From Cydia pomonella (lineage: Eukaryota; Arthropoda; Insecta; Lepidoptera; Tortricidae): a stretch of DNA of 64,000 bases. Positions 26,101 through 31,278 of the stretch are shown in pieces. The stretch spans positions 11,656,001 through 11,720,000 of the forward strand of contig NC_084703.1 of the NCBI RefSeq assembly GCF_033807575.1. The letters are read 5' to 3'. Within the stretch, counting starts at the first letter, position 1. Each line of letters starts with the position of its first letter. The position numbers and the translations under genes are program-made. The notes under the pieces are model-generated. The model searched no databases. It had not been told where the DNA came from and saw nothing but the letters and a program-made list of their open reading frames with translations.

Positions 26101-28759
26101 CATTGCTTCTAGCTAGTGATAGTGTCCTATGTATGTAGCGAAAATAATTACGCAAAGAACAAACCACCACCAAAAGTACAAAACTCTACACGTGTTTCGC
26201 CACTCTATGGGATCAATCCCGGAGATATTGTGCTGAGTTTTATATATATAGCTGATAAGCACACTCGCAAATGAATGCCTGATTCTATTCATTATTTGTA
26301 CGCTATTTTATAACCATATTCTCTCTAGCGTACCTATTATTATAAAATGCATAAGAAATAACCAAGAGGAGCAATACGTAAGCTATGTGTTTACGATCTT
26401 GAATAGATCAAATAAAAATATACCTTCATAGCTGATATTTAGAAATGGTTCATAAGCAAAATAATGACTTTTCGGTATATTGGTGATAAGGAACGCGGTA
26501 TTGTATCGTGGTTGAAACGCTTGATTAATCATTTCGTTCTGATTAAATGTAAACACCTGTCGGAATTACGTACATCGATTTAGCCCGTTCTAAAGCTATC
26601 GTTAGTGGTCGTATTTAATTAATTTATTTGTCTACAGCGTAAAAATTAAAGTCCCTTTCAATCGCGTGGTGTTAAAAGGTGAAACTTATTTTTCCCATGG
26701 ATAAAGCCATCTATAATAAGCTGTAACAATAAAAATAAAATATTTTTTTTGGTTGGAATGGATATGAAATGGAATTAAAAATATTTATCTTATCTTATTT
26801 GTACTTATTCACAGCTGGTGTGCACAATATTATTGATCCGCATTCAGTCACAGATTAGAAATAAAATGTGAGGCGGTGGGCTATATACCAGTGGCGGATC
26901 GTTTAAAGAACTCGATTCCCACCGGCTTGTCTAATTTCAGACCGTTGAGTACTTTCACGATCGGATCACGAAGAAAAGGAAAGTAAAATTAGCTCCGGGT
27001 TCCCTACGAATATTTGTGACGCGCCGCCACTGCTATATACCTACTTAGTAATCCATGTTCCTGGATCCTGTTCAAAGTTTTGACAGTAGGTAGTACTGTA
27101 CATATTACAGAACCTTATCCTAGTTAAACACTGTCTTACAATGACGACCGGTCTGGCCTAGTGGGTAGTGACCCTGCCTATGAAGCTGATGGTCTCGGGT
27201 TCAAATTCTGGTACGGGCATTTATTTATTCGTGTGATGAGCACGGATATTTGTTTCTATGTATTTAAGTATTCATAAATATTTACATATTATATATATCG
27301 TTGTCTAAGTGTCCTCAACACAAGCCTTATTGAGCTTACTGTGGGACTTAGTCAATTTGTGTAATAATGTCCTATAATTGGTATATATTTTTTTATAACT
27401 GCTGTGTAGAAGCATCTTATTATGATTGAGATAAGTAAGTTTTCGGTACAAAAAAAAAATTTTTGGCACAAGCTTTTATCGCTGACTTTATATTTCTTTC
27501 CACAAATAATTAGTTAAAACTCACCGAGACAATTCTATCCAAACCCAAGTTAGGAGGGTAAAAACTTCCGTGCCCCCAGATCAACCCCAAACACAATTAC
27601 ATAGTTTGCGTTGTTTTATCACAGTTCCCATGGTCGCCTCCTGTCTTCATCATAAGATCAGCTTCATATCATCATAATCTTGCATTGTCATCCGATTTAT
27701 ATATGTATGCCAAATTACAACTCAATCGGAAGTGGATCAAATTTCGCTTCTATTCTAATTCTAACGCATTAACAGGGCAAGTTATTTCACCTAAGGCCTG
27801 TACCGAAAAAAAAAACTGTAAATTTCAAGTCGCTGTAATTTTGTTTCTAAGCAAGATGACTAAGGCATTCTTACCGCGATAAAAAGTCTTATTATTATAT
27901 TATATATTCCAATATAAATAATTCTGATTTTACGCTGTTCGACTTTACACCGGTAAATAAAAGAGAGAATCACTGAAAATTGGTCATTTCCGAATAGCAA
28001 GAAAATTTGCAACATCCTACATGCCTGATACAATTTCCTTCGTACAAAAATCGCATTTGGTAGTTGACATAGAATAGAGTAAGAGCTCCAAACTTCTTGG
28101 AGATCCGTCCTCAATCAAAAGTGTATTAAAAGAGAAGTATTAAGATGCAAAAAAAAACACTATCAATTCCAGCAGGTGACGGGCTGATGCAGGCAAATAT
28201 GAATAACGGGTGCGTAAAAAGCTGCTACTGAATGCGCTAAGAAGAAGCTGCCTATGATTCCTACAGAAAAATATGAATAAAAGAACTGACAAACATCTAA
28301 ATTAAAAGTCGCTTTATATTGTAGTTATTCTAAAAACCTTAGTTTGTTCTCAATCGCATTAGTTTTTTTAATTTAAGGTTTACAGTTTTTTTTCCGGTAC
28401 ACCCCATAGTTTTACAGTAACTATATTGTATTCACATTAACAGCTGTCTTGCTGATTTTAGGTGCAACTTAGGATTAAAATGACTACCTACTTTTATTAA
28501 CAAACTGTTTTTTTTAGCTTCGTTCGGCGGCCTACTCAGTCTGATGCTCGGATTCACACTTATATCGGGTTTTGATCTTATCATATTCTTCACCTACAGA
28601 ATAGCTTATGATGCATTGAAAACAATTTCGTCCAATGCAAATCTGAAACGAGACTACTCCAGTAAACTGCGAAAGCCCTCTTTCGCCCCGAAAGAGTTTT
28701 ATGTTGGAAAACCATCGGAATGGGAGACAGAAATGCGCTATGGAAATGTAAAATACTGA
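1965..28759 (+). CDS. ppk: Pickpocket-family DEG/ENaC sodium channel subunit, 12 exons
   Basis: Degenerin/epithelial sodium channel subunit. The family forms trimeric, amiloride-type cation channels in the plasma membrane that serve chemo- and mechanosensation and osmoregulation in insects. Exons: 1965-2146, 4816-4912, 5870-5979, 6453-6618, 7125-7285, 7912-8044, 9512-9676, 16698-16809, 19051-19101, 20073-20208, 23408-23514, 28518-28759. The total is 1662 nt (553 aa, usual for the family), and every junction phase agrees. Visible features in order: the His-Gly gating motif (residues 46-47), TM1 (about 62-82), FPAVTICDLN (C113), CC-x-FN (222-226), a Cys-rich extracellular domain with CDCLPFYFP and CLPEC, several N-x-S/T sites, and TM2 with the pore motif GFTLIS (485-490). 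ATG at 1965 has A at -3. Oddities: a weak exon 3 donor, T for S in the pore motif, and a missing conserved Cys in exon 8. Introns are packed with transposons. The orthologue within the ppk family is not assigned. Confidence 0.9.
2667..3479. mobile_element. Repeat bounded by 34-bp inverted repeats
   Basis: Positions 2667-2700 and 3446-3479 are inverted copies with 2 mismatches in 34 (core CTATGCTTACTTA). The inside resembles decayed non-LTR retrotransposon pieces: a run ending GGAATTCCTTGTATAAATAA with an A-rich tail near 3190, then a readable AAWNAINDN-type segment near 3340-3380. Composite origin is likely. Confidence 0.45.
4152..4486 (+). mobile_element. tRNA-derived SINE (family A)
   Basis: The tRNA-like head has A-box TGGCCTAGCGGTAAGAG and B-box GGTTCAAACC. 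The body (GGTGAAGGAAAACATCG, then GGTCAGATGGCAGTCGC, then CTCCCATGAGCCGTGGCAA) is one I recognise from many lepidopteran genomes. It is sense to the host gene and has no cloverleaf 3' half, so it is not a tRNA gene. Confidence 0.8.
4816..4912 (+). CDS. ppk: ppk exon 2 (TM1)
   Basis: Acceptor TTCTGTAG|AAGCC completes the Arg codon left by exon 1, giving the family-typical E-R-x-x-W run into TM1 (SLWALAVVLSVG onward). It ends NPIVT at donor ACG|GTAATT in phase 0. An in-frame open stretch continues upstream to an ATG at 4742, but it lies in the intron and lacks the His-Gly motif. Confidence 0.85.
4913..5869. other. ppk intron 2
   Basis: 957 bp, AT-rich. No element or conserved coding block recognised. 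Confidence 0.5.
5870..5979 (+). CDS. ppk: ppk exon 3 (post-TM1, FPAVTIC)
   Basis: Acceptor TTTTGCAG|GTAATC. Encodes VIESTHGPVW and FPAVTICDLN, the hallmark post-TM1 segment. To keep phase with exon 4, the exon must end at 5979 (donor GTCGGT), which is a poor match to consensus. A GC donor after 5996 is the other in-phase choice. Confidence 0.7.
6453..6618 (+). CDS. ppk: ppk exon 4 (extracellular finger region)
   Basis: Acceptor ATATTTCAG|G; perfect donor GTAAGT at 6619. Encodes TLPPNITADN to KITTETLFAS, with two N-glycosylation sequons (NIT, NDT). Ends in phase 0. Confidence 0.8.
6858..7100 (+). pseudogene. 3' end of an RTE-type retrotransposon
   Basis: The frame near 7000-7095 reads QDRSQWKKMFRAYTPAGGNR, the C-terminal signature of RTE-group reverse transcriptase ORFs, and ends in GAAGAAGAAG. 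Upstream GRPKF-like and EQELDVL-like pieces in shifted frames extend it to about 6858. It is a 5'-truncated, decayed copy inside ppk intron 4, and its end lies about 25 bp before the exon 5 acceptor. Confidence 0.7.
7125..7285 (+). CDS. ppk: ppk exon 5 (CC-x-FN motif)
   Basis: Acceptor TTCACAG|ATG; donor GC|GTAAGT in phase 2. Encodes C-x6-C-x8-C followed by LNLCCAFNY, equivalent to the G-x-CC-x-FN block of DEG/ENaC ectodomains. The intron sequence ending about 25 bp upstream is the 3' end of a retrotransposon. Confidence 0.87.
7384..7836. mobile_element. Non-autonomous hAT-type element, 453 bp
   Basis: Terminal inverted repeats TAGGGTTACCAGAT and ATCTGGTGACCCTA (one mismatch). The element is flanked by perfect 8-bp target duplications TGAAAGAC at 7376-7383 and 7837-7844, the hAT length. 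No transposase is coded. It sits in ppk intron 5. Confidence 0.85.
7912..8044 (+). CDS. ppk: ppk exon 6 (RVASCGYQTALTVL block)
   Basis: Acceptor TGCACAG|GACC; donor CTG|GTGCGT in phase 0. Encodes TNEIGKQV, then SCGYQTALTVLINTSPDDYY, an ectodomain block strongly conserved in insect ppk proteins. Confidence 0.88.
8683..9125. repeat. Lepidopteran interspersed repeat split by a later insertion
   Basis: The flanks 8683-8819 and 9062-9125 join into one repeat: GGGAATAGTTA, TTTTACAAGGGGGCAA, CTGAGCAAGCAAATGATTC, AAGTGGAAT, CGAGCGTTGCTAGGG, AACAAACTTTGCTTCCGAGT. A relative without the insertion lies inverted at about 33235-33415. Confidence 0.7.
8820..9061 (-). mobile_element. Retroposon inserted into the repeat at 8683-9125
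   Basis: About 242 bp flanked by GAAT on both sides (8816-8819, 9062-9065). The left end is T-rich, so the poly(A) end lies at left and the element reads on the minus strand. The body (GTGGCAAACAAGCATACGGC, then CCGCCTGATGGTAAGCAG) is a lepidopteran repeat I recognise, probably a non-LTR 3' fragment. Confidence 0.65.
9512..9676 (+). CDS. ppk: ppk exon 7 (ectodomain, VFIDD to CYYNDE)
   Basis: Acceptor ATGCCCAG|GTG joins GAL to VFIDDSYNLPD in phase 0. Encodes STEVLISLSPERTYATPGIK and EQRQCYYNDE. Donor GAG|GTAACA. Confidence 0.88.
9705..10000. mobile_element. Palindromic MITE cluster
   Basis: Outer inverted pair GGACCGGGCCCAGG (about 9721) and CCTGGGCCCGGACC (about 9983). An inner imperfect hairpin runs from about 9767 to 9882 (ACCGCGAAAACC... 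to ...GGTTTTTGCGGT). It begins 30-45 bp after the exon 7 donor. Confidence 0.55.
10085..10290. mobile_element. MITE fragment with GTGCGAA ends
   Basis: Starts CACTAGTGCGAAAATTAGCA and ends TTCGCACTTGTATCGTAATGTACTATT, weak inverted ends of one family. Similar ends occur near 38700-38780 and, reversed, near 59080-59115. Confidence 0.4.
10397..10525. mobile_element. Harbinger-like MITE, 129 bp
   Basis: Imperfect palindrome with ends GGGCCTCTTGCACCA and AGGCGCAAGTGGCCC, flanked by TTA on both sides (10394-10396, 10526-10528), as in PIF/Harbinger insertions. The internal GGGTTAAA/TTTAACCGG motif matches a common lepidopteran family. Confidence 0.7.
11094..11175. repeat. Perfect 82-bp AT palindrome centred on (TA)n
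   Basis: Arms AGCATAAGACATTAATTTA and its reverse complement enclose an uninterrupted (TA)n run. A second (TA)n tract follows at about 11187-11210, next to the 3' end of the antisense LINE. Confidence 0.85.
11265..14231 (-). CDS. LINE ORF2: AP endonuclease and reverse transcriptase
   Basis: About 986 residues numbered from the GTG at 14225; the frame opens right after the ORF1 TGA with TAT AAA GTG. The protein nicks target DNA and primes reverse transcription there. AP endonuclease: N58 (TLNVRS), E87 (GLSEVK), D189/N191 (IIGDFN), D258 (EIDF) and H284 (TDHR) all present. RT: D638 (IAFVDYKKAFD), GVRQGDPISP (693-702) and FADD (735-738) intact. The C-terminus has LLYGCQTWPLT and a basic tail. 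The first in-frame Met is residue 102, so an ATG start would lose N58 and E87. Expression must rely on readthrough, reinitiation or a non-AUG start unless the TGA is a mutation of this copy. Confidence 0.9.
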   Translation of the reverse strand, partial: YKVAPSLSIKKHNTENNTQPPNTAGPRGSVRPLPSTPIPNVTNKKKNKHTDEKLYIATLNVRSLLGTGRQEELEHALKNINWHILGLSEVKIKGTNLQEHKDYMLLYTGKKSGRNGVGFMIKTEIKQYIVDFKPISDRVARLDLMINNTQLSIIQAYAPTKKAPEEHIETFYNDIRHAMEHTYANMLIIGDFNAKIGMPTTEDNTVMGSWGYGTRNCRGKILIDFCLEHELYIMNTHFRKNPKLRWTWKSPNEKAHNEIDFIITRKQNIKTIQNVEVINTTHPTDHRLLRATCYLLKSDKKSRIAFKGKLKEYNPIEKESLKNIFHSECAEPLQYINIQDSYTKIKNKIKNCTLRLPPETAPKNTNATIITEKIQNLINERTKLKNQTSKSALEKRKLKQLYSKIRNKLKENRLRHRMKVIEEELSKRGSAKRGSRRINDHKMWIPSLTDDTGRQHTNRNSIIRLATTFYKTLYSENKDSTPRDGQRTPTTIAPLLESEIHSAINTLKNMKSPGEDGVTNDILKAIGEPLTPHLTALFNEIIKQEKIPREWETSTITLIFKKGDPSKINNYRPISLLQSTYKLFTTVILNRMRKTLDFEQPVEQAGFRRNYSTIDHIFTLQQIIEKYSEYNKRLYIAFVDYKKAFDTISHEKLWVALEEQGVDSKYINILSEIYSRGKSLIRLEKKGEYFDIKRGVRQGDPISPNLFTALLEYIFRRLDWQNYGISVNGERLHHLRFADDIVLMTEDHDELVYMLKTLQHESKKCGLEMNPEKTCIMTNGDTKSTTIASKNIEYVKEYLYLGQNITVKDRDPVQELERRIKKAWQAYWSYKHIFKSKIDIKLKKKVMDSVVTPTLLYGCQTWPLTKELVQKLKVFQRSAERSMLNLRLTDRVRSTDIRRRTKIIDAAEMACRLKWRWAGHTARTSDGRWSEKILHWYPRGATRHAYRPRRRWRDDIVAEAGITWTRVAADRNEWNRREEAYVRKWTAQ
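14232..15011 (-). CDS. LINE ORF1: coiled-coil, RNA-binding protein
   Basis: 259 aa from the first ATG (15011) to TGA at 14234-14232. Residues about 1-75 are heptad-rich (RNEMQEKFANIENSIAKSE...) and should form a coiled coil for multimerisation. Residues about 75-180 hold an RRM-like region starting QRNLVFFGIEEGE and including ESVRRIGIKG and RPVSVTF, comparable to L1 ORF1 nucleic-acid-binding domains. The tail is Lys/Ser-rich (NKKKTSNKRP). Expected role: binds element RNA as a chaperone/RNP protein. The stop is a single TGA in the same frame as ORF2. An open frame continues upstream of the ATG only to a TTG. Confidence 0.8.
   Translation of the reverse strand: MNVIEKLLTEMRNEMQEKFANIENSIAKSEEKITANIISNMNEKFSTLCGEVNSLRTLTEEQEKRLNEIEKKSVQRNLVFFGIEEGEKSYLELEEKLHKITKEKMKLNISASEIESVRRIGIKGIKTRPVSVTFTTLGTKIKILKNKKLLEGSGLYIKHEYPAKILKIREDLKSQQKLEKEKGNEAFIRYDKLIITTNKKKTSNKRPPSSSPLQSHDESSETRELLKTTKKHKVNNLITEYMKPSESTSTEVTDRSMTA
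15770..16015 (+). mobile_element. tRNA-derived SINE (family B), full copy
   Basis: Head with A-box TGGCCTAGTGGGTAGTGACC and B-box GGTTCAAATCC. The body has CGTGTGATGAGCATGGATAT, a TATATATATCGTTGTCTAAGT stretch in two parts and the tail GAGCTTACTGTGGGACTTAG, ending in (TTTA)n. A second full copy is at 27142-27378. Confidence 0.82.
16055..16165 (+). repeat. Duplicated 3' tail of SINE family B
   Basis: Repeats only the last 100 bp of the SINE just upstream (ATATATCGTTGTCTAAGTA to GTCCTATAATATTTATT), separated by a (TTTA)n tract. It is either a tandem duplication or a truncated second insertion. Confidence 0.7.
16698..16809 (+). CDS. ppk: ppk exon 8 (Cys-rich domain start)
   Basis: Acceptor TTGTTTCAG|CGT; donor ATAG|GTAAGC in phase 1. 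Encodes RQISQFRYYSYHNC then MCDCLPFYFPTI, matching the family's YS-x-x-NC...C-x-C-x-P-x-x-x-P block. The Cys usually four residues after the first (C352) is Lys here. It follows a 7-kb intron that carries the antisense LINE. Confidence 0.82.
17136..18019 (-). pseudogene. Tc1-like transposase pseudogene
   Basis: The minus strand reads MAKNNPKLSP (from 18019), then LAARTIRKRLNEATLFSR, then KKPLVSEKQK (helix-turn-helix region). Further on come NFNLWGCFS, WPSCSPDLNPID (third catalytic block) and SITKRCLTVLQNKG (C-terminus). Several stops and frameshifts interrupt it, and a MITE splits the end. DD34E-type Tc1 family; not functional. Confidence 0.75.
17224..17350. mobile_element. MITE inserted in the Tc1 pseudogene
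   Basis: About 127 bp imperfect palindrome: GGGCCTAGTCAAGTATGTCA at left and GTCATCTTGGCTAGCCCC at right, with an inner CACTACCGTTTACG/CGCAAACGATAGT pair. Tc1 coding similarity resumes on both sides, so the MITE is the younger insertion. Confidence 0.65.
19051..19101 (+). CDS. ppk: ppk exon 9 (micro-exon, 51 nt)
   Basis: Acceptor TGATTTCAG|AT; donor TAG|GTAAGT. The 51-nt exon encodes DHRKCNFKDLDCLEKI between two split codons and fits the C-x6-C-L segment of the Cys-rich domain. Phase 1 on both sides. Confidence 0.82.
19309..19500. repeat. GGGTTCCGTACCC lepidopteran repeat, truncated
   Basis: Begins TTTTTAGGGTTCCGTACCC, contains (GTCC)n and ACCAGGCTGTATCTTATGAA, then GTATTTCTGTTGCCGCTAT. It matches the first half of the longer copy at 41998-42302. 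Confidence 0.75.
20073..20208 (+). CDS. ppk: ppk exon 10 (CLPEC block)
   Basis: Acceptor TTGTTATAG|GA. Encodes QCLPECEHYDYPLEV, the last Cys-rich block. GTTAGC at 20209 is the only phase-2 donor before the in-frame stop, giving a split Phe codon with exon 11. Confidence 0.78.
20209..23407. other. ppk intron 10
   Basis: Contains the mariner-like derivative at 22315-22860. No element recognised in 20209-22310 or 22870-23400. Confidence 0.5.
22315..22860 (-). mobile_element. Mariner-like deletion derivative with transposase remnant
   Basis: Inverted ends GGGCAAATAAGAAGTATACA (left) and TGTATCACTCTTATTTGCCC (right) continue into TTTTGTTTTTAAATTTTA. The minus strand at 22406-22696 reads LNFAAPDLFMWGFLKL, NANKLKKCTQLNQTIR and PKMCEYM, the C-terminal part of a mariner-type transposase (third catalytic block plus tail). 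The N-terminal part is deleted. Confidence 0.75.
23408..23514 (+). CDS. ppk: ppk exon 11 (palm strand before TM2)
   Basis: Acceptor ATGTTTCAG|T. Encodes NDVNLDNHSLLNVFFND and YRRDVYLNWQNIL. The V-x-V-F-F strand and R-x-x-Y segment precede TM2 in the family. Donor CTCG|GTTCGT in phase 1. Confidence 0.85.
25421..25574. mobile_element. Palindromic MITE flanked by TA
   Basis: Ends GAGTCAGACTTAGCTAACTT and AACTTATCTCGGTCTGACTC with a further matching GGCAACGATTT/AAAATCGCTGCC pair, flanked by TA. A lepidopteran Tc1/mariner-type MITE I recognise by its GAGTCAGAC tips. Confidence 0.75.
26889..27032. mobile_element. Short hAT-type MITE with 8-bp target duplication
   Basis: 144 bp with ends CAGTGGCGG and CCGCCACTG, flanked by perfect CTATATAC at 26881-26888 and 27033-27040. 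The CAGTGGCG tip and 8-bp duplication fit the hAT superfamily. Confidence 0.85.
27142..27378 (+). mobile_element. tRNA-derived SINE (family B), second copy
   Basis: Same family as 15770-16015. Head GACGACCGGTCTGGCCTAGT, B-box GGTTCAAATTC, tail CTTACTGTGGGACTTAGTCA and ATGTCCTATAAT. A few internal differences and a deletion separate it from the first copy. Confidence 0.82.
28518..28759 (+). CDS. ppk: ppk exon 12 (TM2, pore and C-terminus)
   Basis: Acceptor TTTTTTTAG|CT. Encodes SFGGLLSLMLGFTLISGF followed by DLIIFFTYR (TM2 and pore), then a 53-residue cytoplasmic tail ending GNVKY and TGA. An ATTAAA at 28864 is the nearest polyadenylation-like signal. Confidence 0.9.
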
Positions 28760-28905
28760 AAAAAAATTACAAGTACGTCAAGTTTTCAAATAATAGTTCT
28801 AAAATCTGTATGCTTTATGTAAAATATGCCATGTGCGGTGCTTACAATTAACTATAATAACTAATTAAAAAAGTAATTACAATTAAACAATTAATTTAAA
28901 TTCGT

Positions 28906-29413
28906 TTGCATTATTTCTCCACAGGATTCCACGGGTTATCCTGTCAGAAAAGTGCTGGCCACTTCTCTAAATACGCCGCACTAAATGACATAATCCACCG
29001 GTCTCTTGTAACCGTCAACGTGTCAGCTTTGCTAAAGCCAACCGGCATAACTAGAGACGATGGCAAGAGACCGGACGGTATGTCTCTGGTTCCGTGGAGT
29101 TTGGGAAGGGTGCCAGTGTGGAACGTAACATGTGTAGACACACTGGCTCTTTCCCAGTTCCCACCTCACCGGAACCCGTAACCAAGTAGGTGCGGCGGTT
29201 ACAGCGGCCGAAAAGCTTACAAATATAAAATACATAAATACAGACTCTTGGCCCGTGGTGTCCTAATACTCTACAACTTTTCAAAGAGCTAAAGACTGGC
29301 CGACTTCACTGGCGATAGTGGCGACCGAAGAGCTGGCAGCTTTCTCGCTTAACGTATAAGCATCGCAATACAGCAGGGAATTGCTGCCAGCATCGTCGGC
29401 ACCATGCGGGGCC
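28906..29413 (+). pseudogene. Decayed multicopy element ORF with PD-(D/E)XK-like motif
   Basis: Open frame GFHGLSCQKSAGHFSKYAAL, then LNDIIHRSL, then DDGKRPDGMSLVPW, VWNVTCVDTLALSQ. Similarity to the family continues in another frame with stops to about 29413. The block is one I know as a repetitive ORF in insect and other animal genomes. The spacing RPDG-x(13)-(D/N) resembles restriction-like endonuclease folds; that is inference. It is broken by a frameshift near 29160 and later stops. Confidence 0.6.
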
Positions 29414-31028
29414 AAAGGGTCTAGCAGGCTAAGCGAACTAGAGGTGCCCCCAACGACGGATTTGGTCATTCTTTCAGGTGGTGTACTGGCAAGTCCTAAG
29501 AACACTCTATGCTTAATATCAGTTCTCGATCTTCTTTTGTTTTCGAGTTATTCAGGATAATGTAAAATAATCAGCGTATCATGGAAAGTGGCATATTTTG
29601 TAAACTGTTCAAGTTAGGTTAACGAAACAAAATTATATTTGACAATAATAATATAGGCTACAAAATACACATTTTTAACCCACGTCATGTACTTATACTT
29701 CATTGTGTAAAAAAACATTTTATTTTTCTTCACATTATTTTTTTTACTTTTCGCTGAGGTACACCTCCAGAAAAAATATGCATGGATAGCCACAAGTACC
29801 CGCTACATATACATATAAAAATATTTGCGTAAATCTTCGTGCGTCATGTCAAAAAAAAATCGAATTATTAGTTAGGAGCATATGTAAACAAAGTACTAGT
29901 GCAGGGTGTAGATAAGTTAGTATGTAGGTGTGTAACCTATTCTTATAAATAAACCTATTTATAATGCATCGACGATGACGTGTCAACACATTGACGATGA
30001 CATTTGACGCCTATTCTAGCTGCATATGTTTTATTTGCATTTTGTGTTAGAAAATGGATAACACTAAGTGTAATTCTTGTGAAAAAACATTAAAAAATAT
30101 TGATGGGAAGAAAAAATGCATAAAAACTGGTCAAGAGGCTGATTCATATAGCAAATGCACAAATAAGCTAATTTATATCAATGATATTTTGTGTGGTAAG
30201 TGTCGACTTTTGGTGTATAAACATAAAGTACGAGTAGTAGCATCAACGTCTACGTGTAGCAGCACAGCACTTGGCAATGCTGGCTCTTCGTCTGCAACCT
30301 CCGACGCTTCCGATTATAATTTATCCGATGATAATAATTTTGTGTGTGATTCAGAGGAACGATACGATCACAAGACTTACACTTAGTGTTATCCATTTTC
30401 TAACACAAAATGCAAATAAAACATATGCAGCTAGAATATGTGTCAAATGTTATCAACGTCGACATGTCATCGGCGATGCATTATAAATAGATTTATAAGA
30501 AAACGTTGCACACCTACATACTAACTTATCTACACCCTGCACTAGTACTTTGTTTACATATGCTCCTAACTACTTATTCGATTTTTTTTTTGACATGACG
30601 CACGAAGATTTACGCAAATATTTTTATATGTGTATGTAGCGGGTACTAGTGGCTATCCATGCATATTTTTTCTGGAGGTGTACCTCCGCGAAAAGTAAAA
30701 AAATAAATGTGAAGAAAAATAAAATGTTTTTTTACACAATGAAGTATAAGTACAAGACGTGGGTTAAAAATGTGTATTTTGTAGCCTATTTTATTATTGT
30801 CAAATATAATTTTGTTTCGTTAATCTAACTTGAACAGTTTACAAAATATGCCACTTTCCATGATACGCTGATTATTTTACATTATCCTGAATAACTCGAA
30901 AACAAAAGAAGATCGAGAACTGATATTAAGCATAGAGTGTTCTTAGGACTTGCCAGTACACCACCTGAAAGAATGACCAAATCCGTCGTTGGGGGCACCT
31001 CTAGTTCGCTTAGCCTGCTAGACCCTTT
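29414..31028. mobile_element. 1.6-kb element with 0.66-kb near-identical inverted arms
   Basis: Left arm about 29414-30083, right arm about 30370-31028. Reading the arms against each other shows only occasional mismatches, so the structure is recent or homogenised. Tips AAAGGGTCTAGCAGGCT / AGCCTGCTAGACCCTTT. No clear target duplication was found. A 110-aa ORF begins and ends inside the arms. Long-TIR (fold-back-like) transposon is the best description; superfamily unknown. Confidence 0.8.
30054..30386 (+). CDS. Small Cys-rich (zinc-binding?) protein of the long-TIR element
   Basis: 110 aa, not recognised. The N-terminal half has CNSC (residues 6-9), KKKC, SKC and CGKC, a spacing that could bind zinc. 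The C-terminal half is Ser/Asp/Asn-rich and acidic (SDASDYNLSDDNN). The ATG and first codons lie in the left arm and the last codons in the right arm. Read on the minus strand, the right arm also starts a frame with MDNTKC. It may be the remnant of an N-terminal zinc-finger domain of a larger transposon protein cut short by inversion. Whether it is expressed is unknown. Confidence 0.5.
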   Translation: MDNTKCNSCEKTLKNIDGKKKCIKTGQEADSYSKCTNKLIYINDILCGKCRLLVYKHKVRVVASTSTCSSTALGNAGSSSATSDASDYNLSDDNNFVCDSEERYDHKTYT

Positions 31029-31170
31029 TTAAGACGAATTTAAGTTTTATTTAGTATTCGTTTTTAGTTTAGTTTTACTTTATAGATACGATAGTTGTTA
31101 TTTTTTTAAAGTATGTATATTGAAGATTATGTTTATAACACTTAAAAAAATATGGTACAGGCAAGGTATT

Positions 31171-31278
31171 AAATATCGGACACGGACAAAGTGCGAAAAA
31201 TATGTACAATATACCTTAATGTGTAGGCAATAAGGTTGTATAACATGTATTTTTGGCACTTTGTCCGTTTCAATATTT
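31171..31278. mobile_element. Hairpin MITE with GACAAAGTGC ends
   Basis: AAATATCGGACACGGACAAA at left and TTTGTCCGTTTCAATATTT at right pair with GTGCGAAAAATATGTA/TGTATTTTTGGCAC. About 108 bp. Confidence 0.6.

Larger units (their letters stand above)
23515..28517. other. ppk intron 11
   Basis: 5-kb intron with a MITE (25421-25574), a hAT-type MITE (26889-27032) and a SINE (27142-27378). The stretches 23515-25415, 25580-26885 and 27400-28517 show nothing recognisable beyond AT-rich DNA. Confidence 0.5.

Noticed and set aside
28944..29284. Three overlapping minus-strand frames
   Set aside because: Antisense shadows of the conserved GFHGLSC...RPDG block on the + strand.
29281..29505. Minus-strand 74-aa frame
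   Set aside because: It crosses the edge of the inverted-repeat element and reads antisense to the decayed ORF on the + strand; a shadow.
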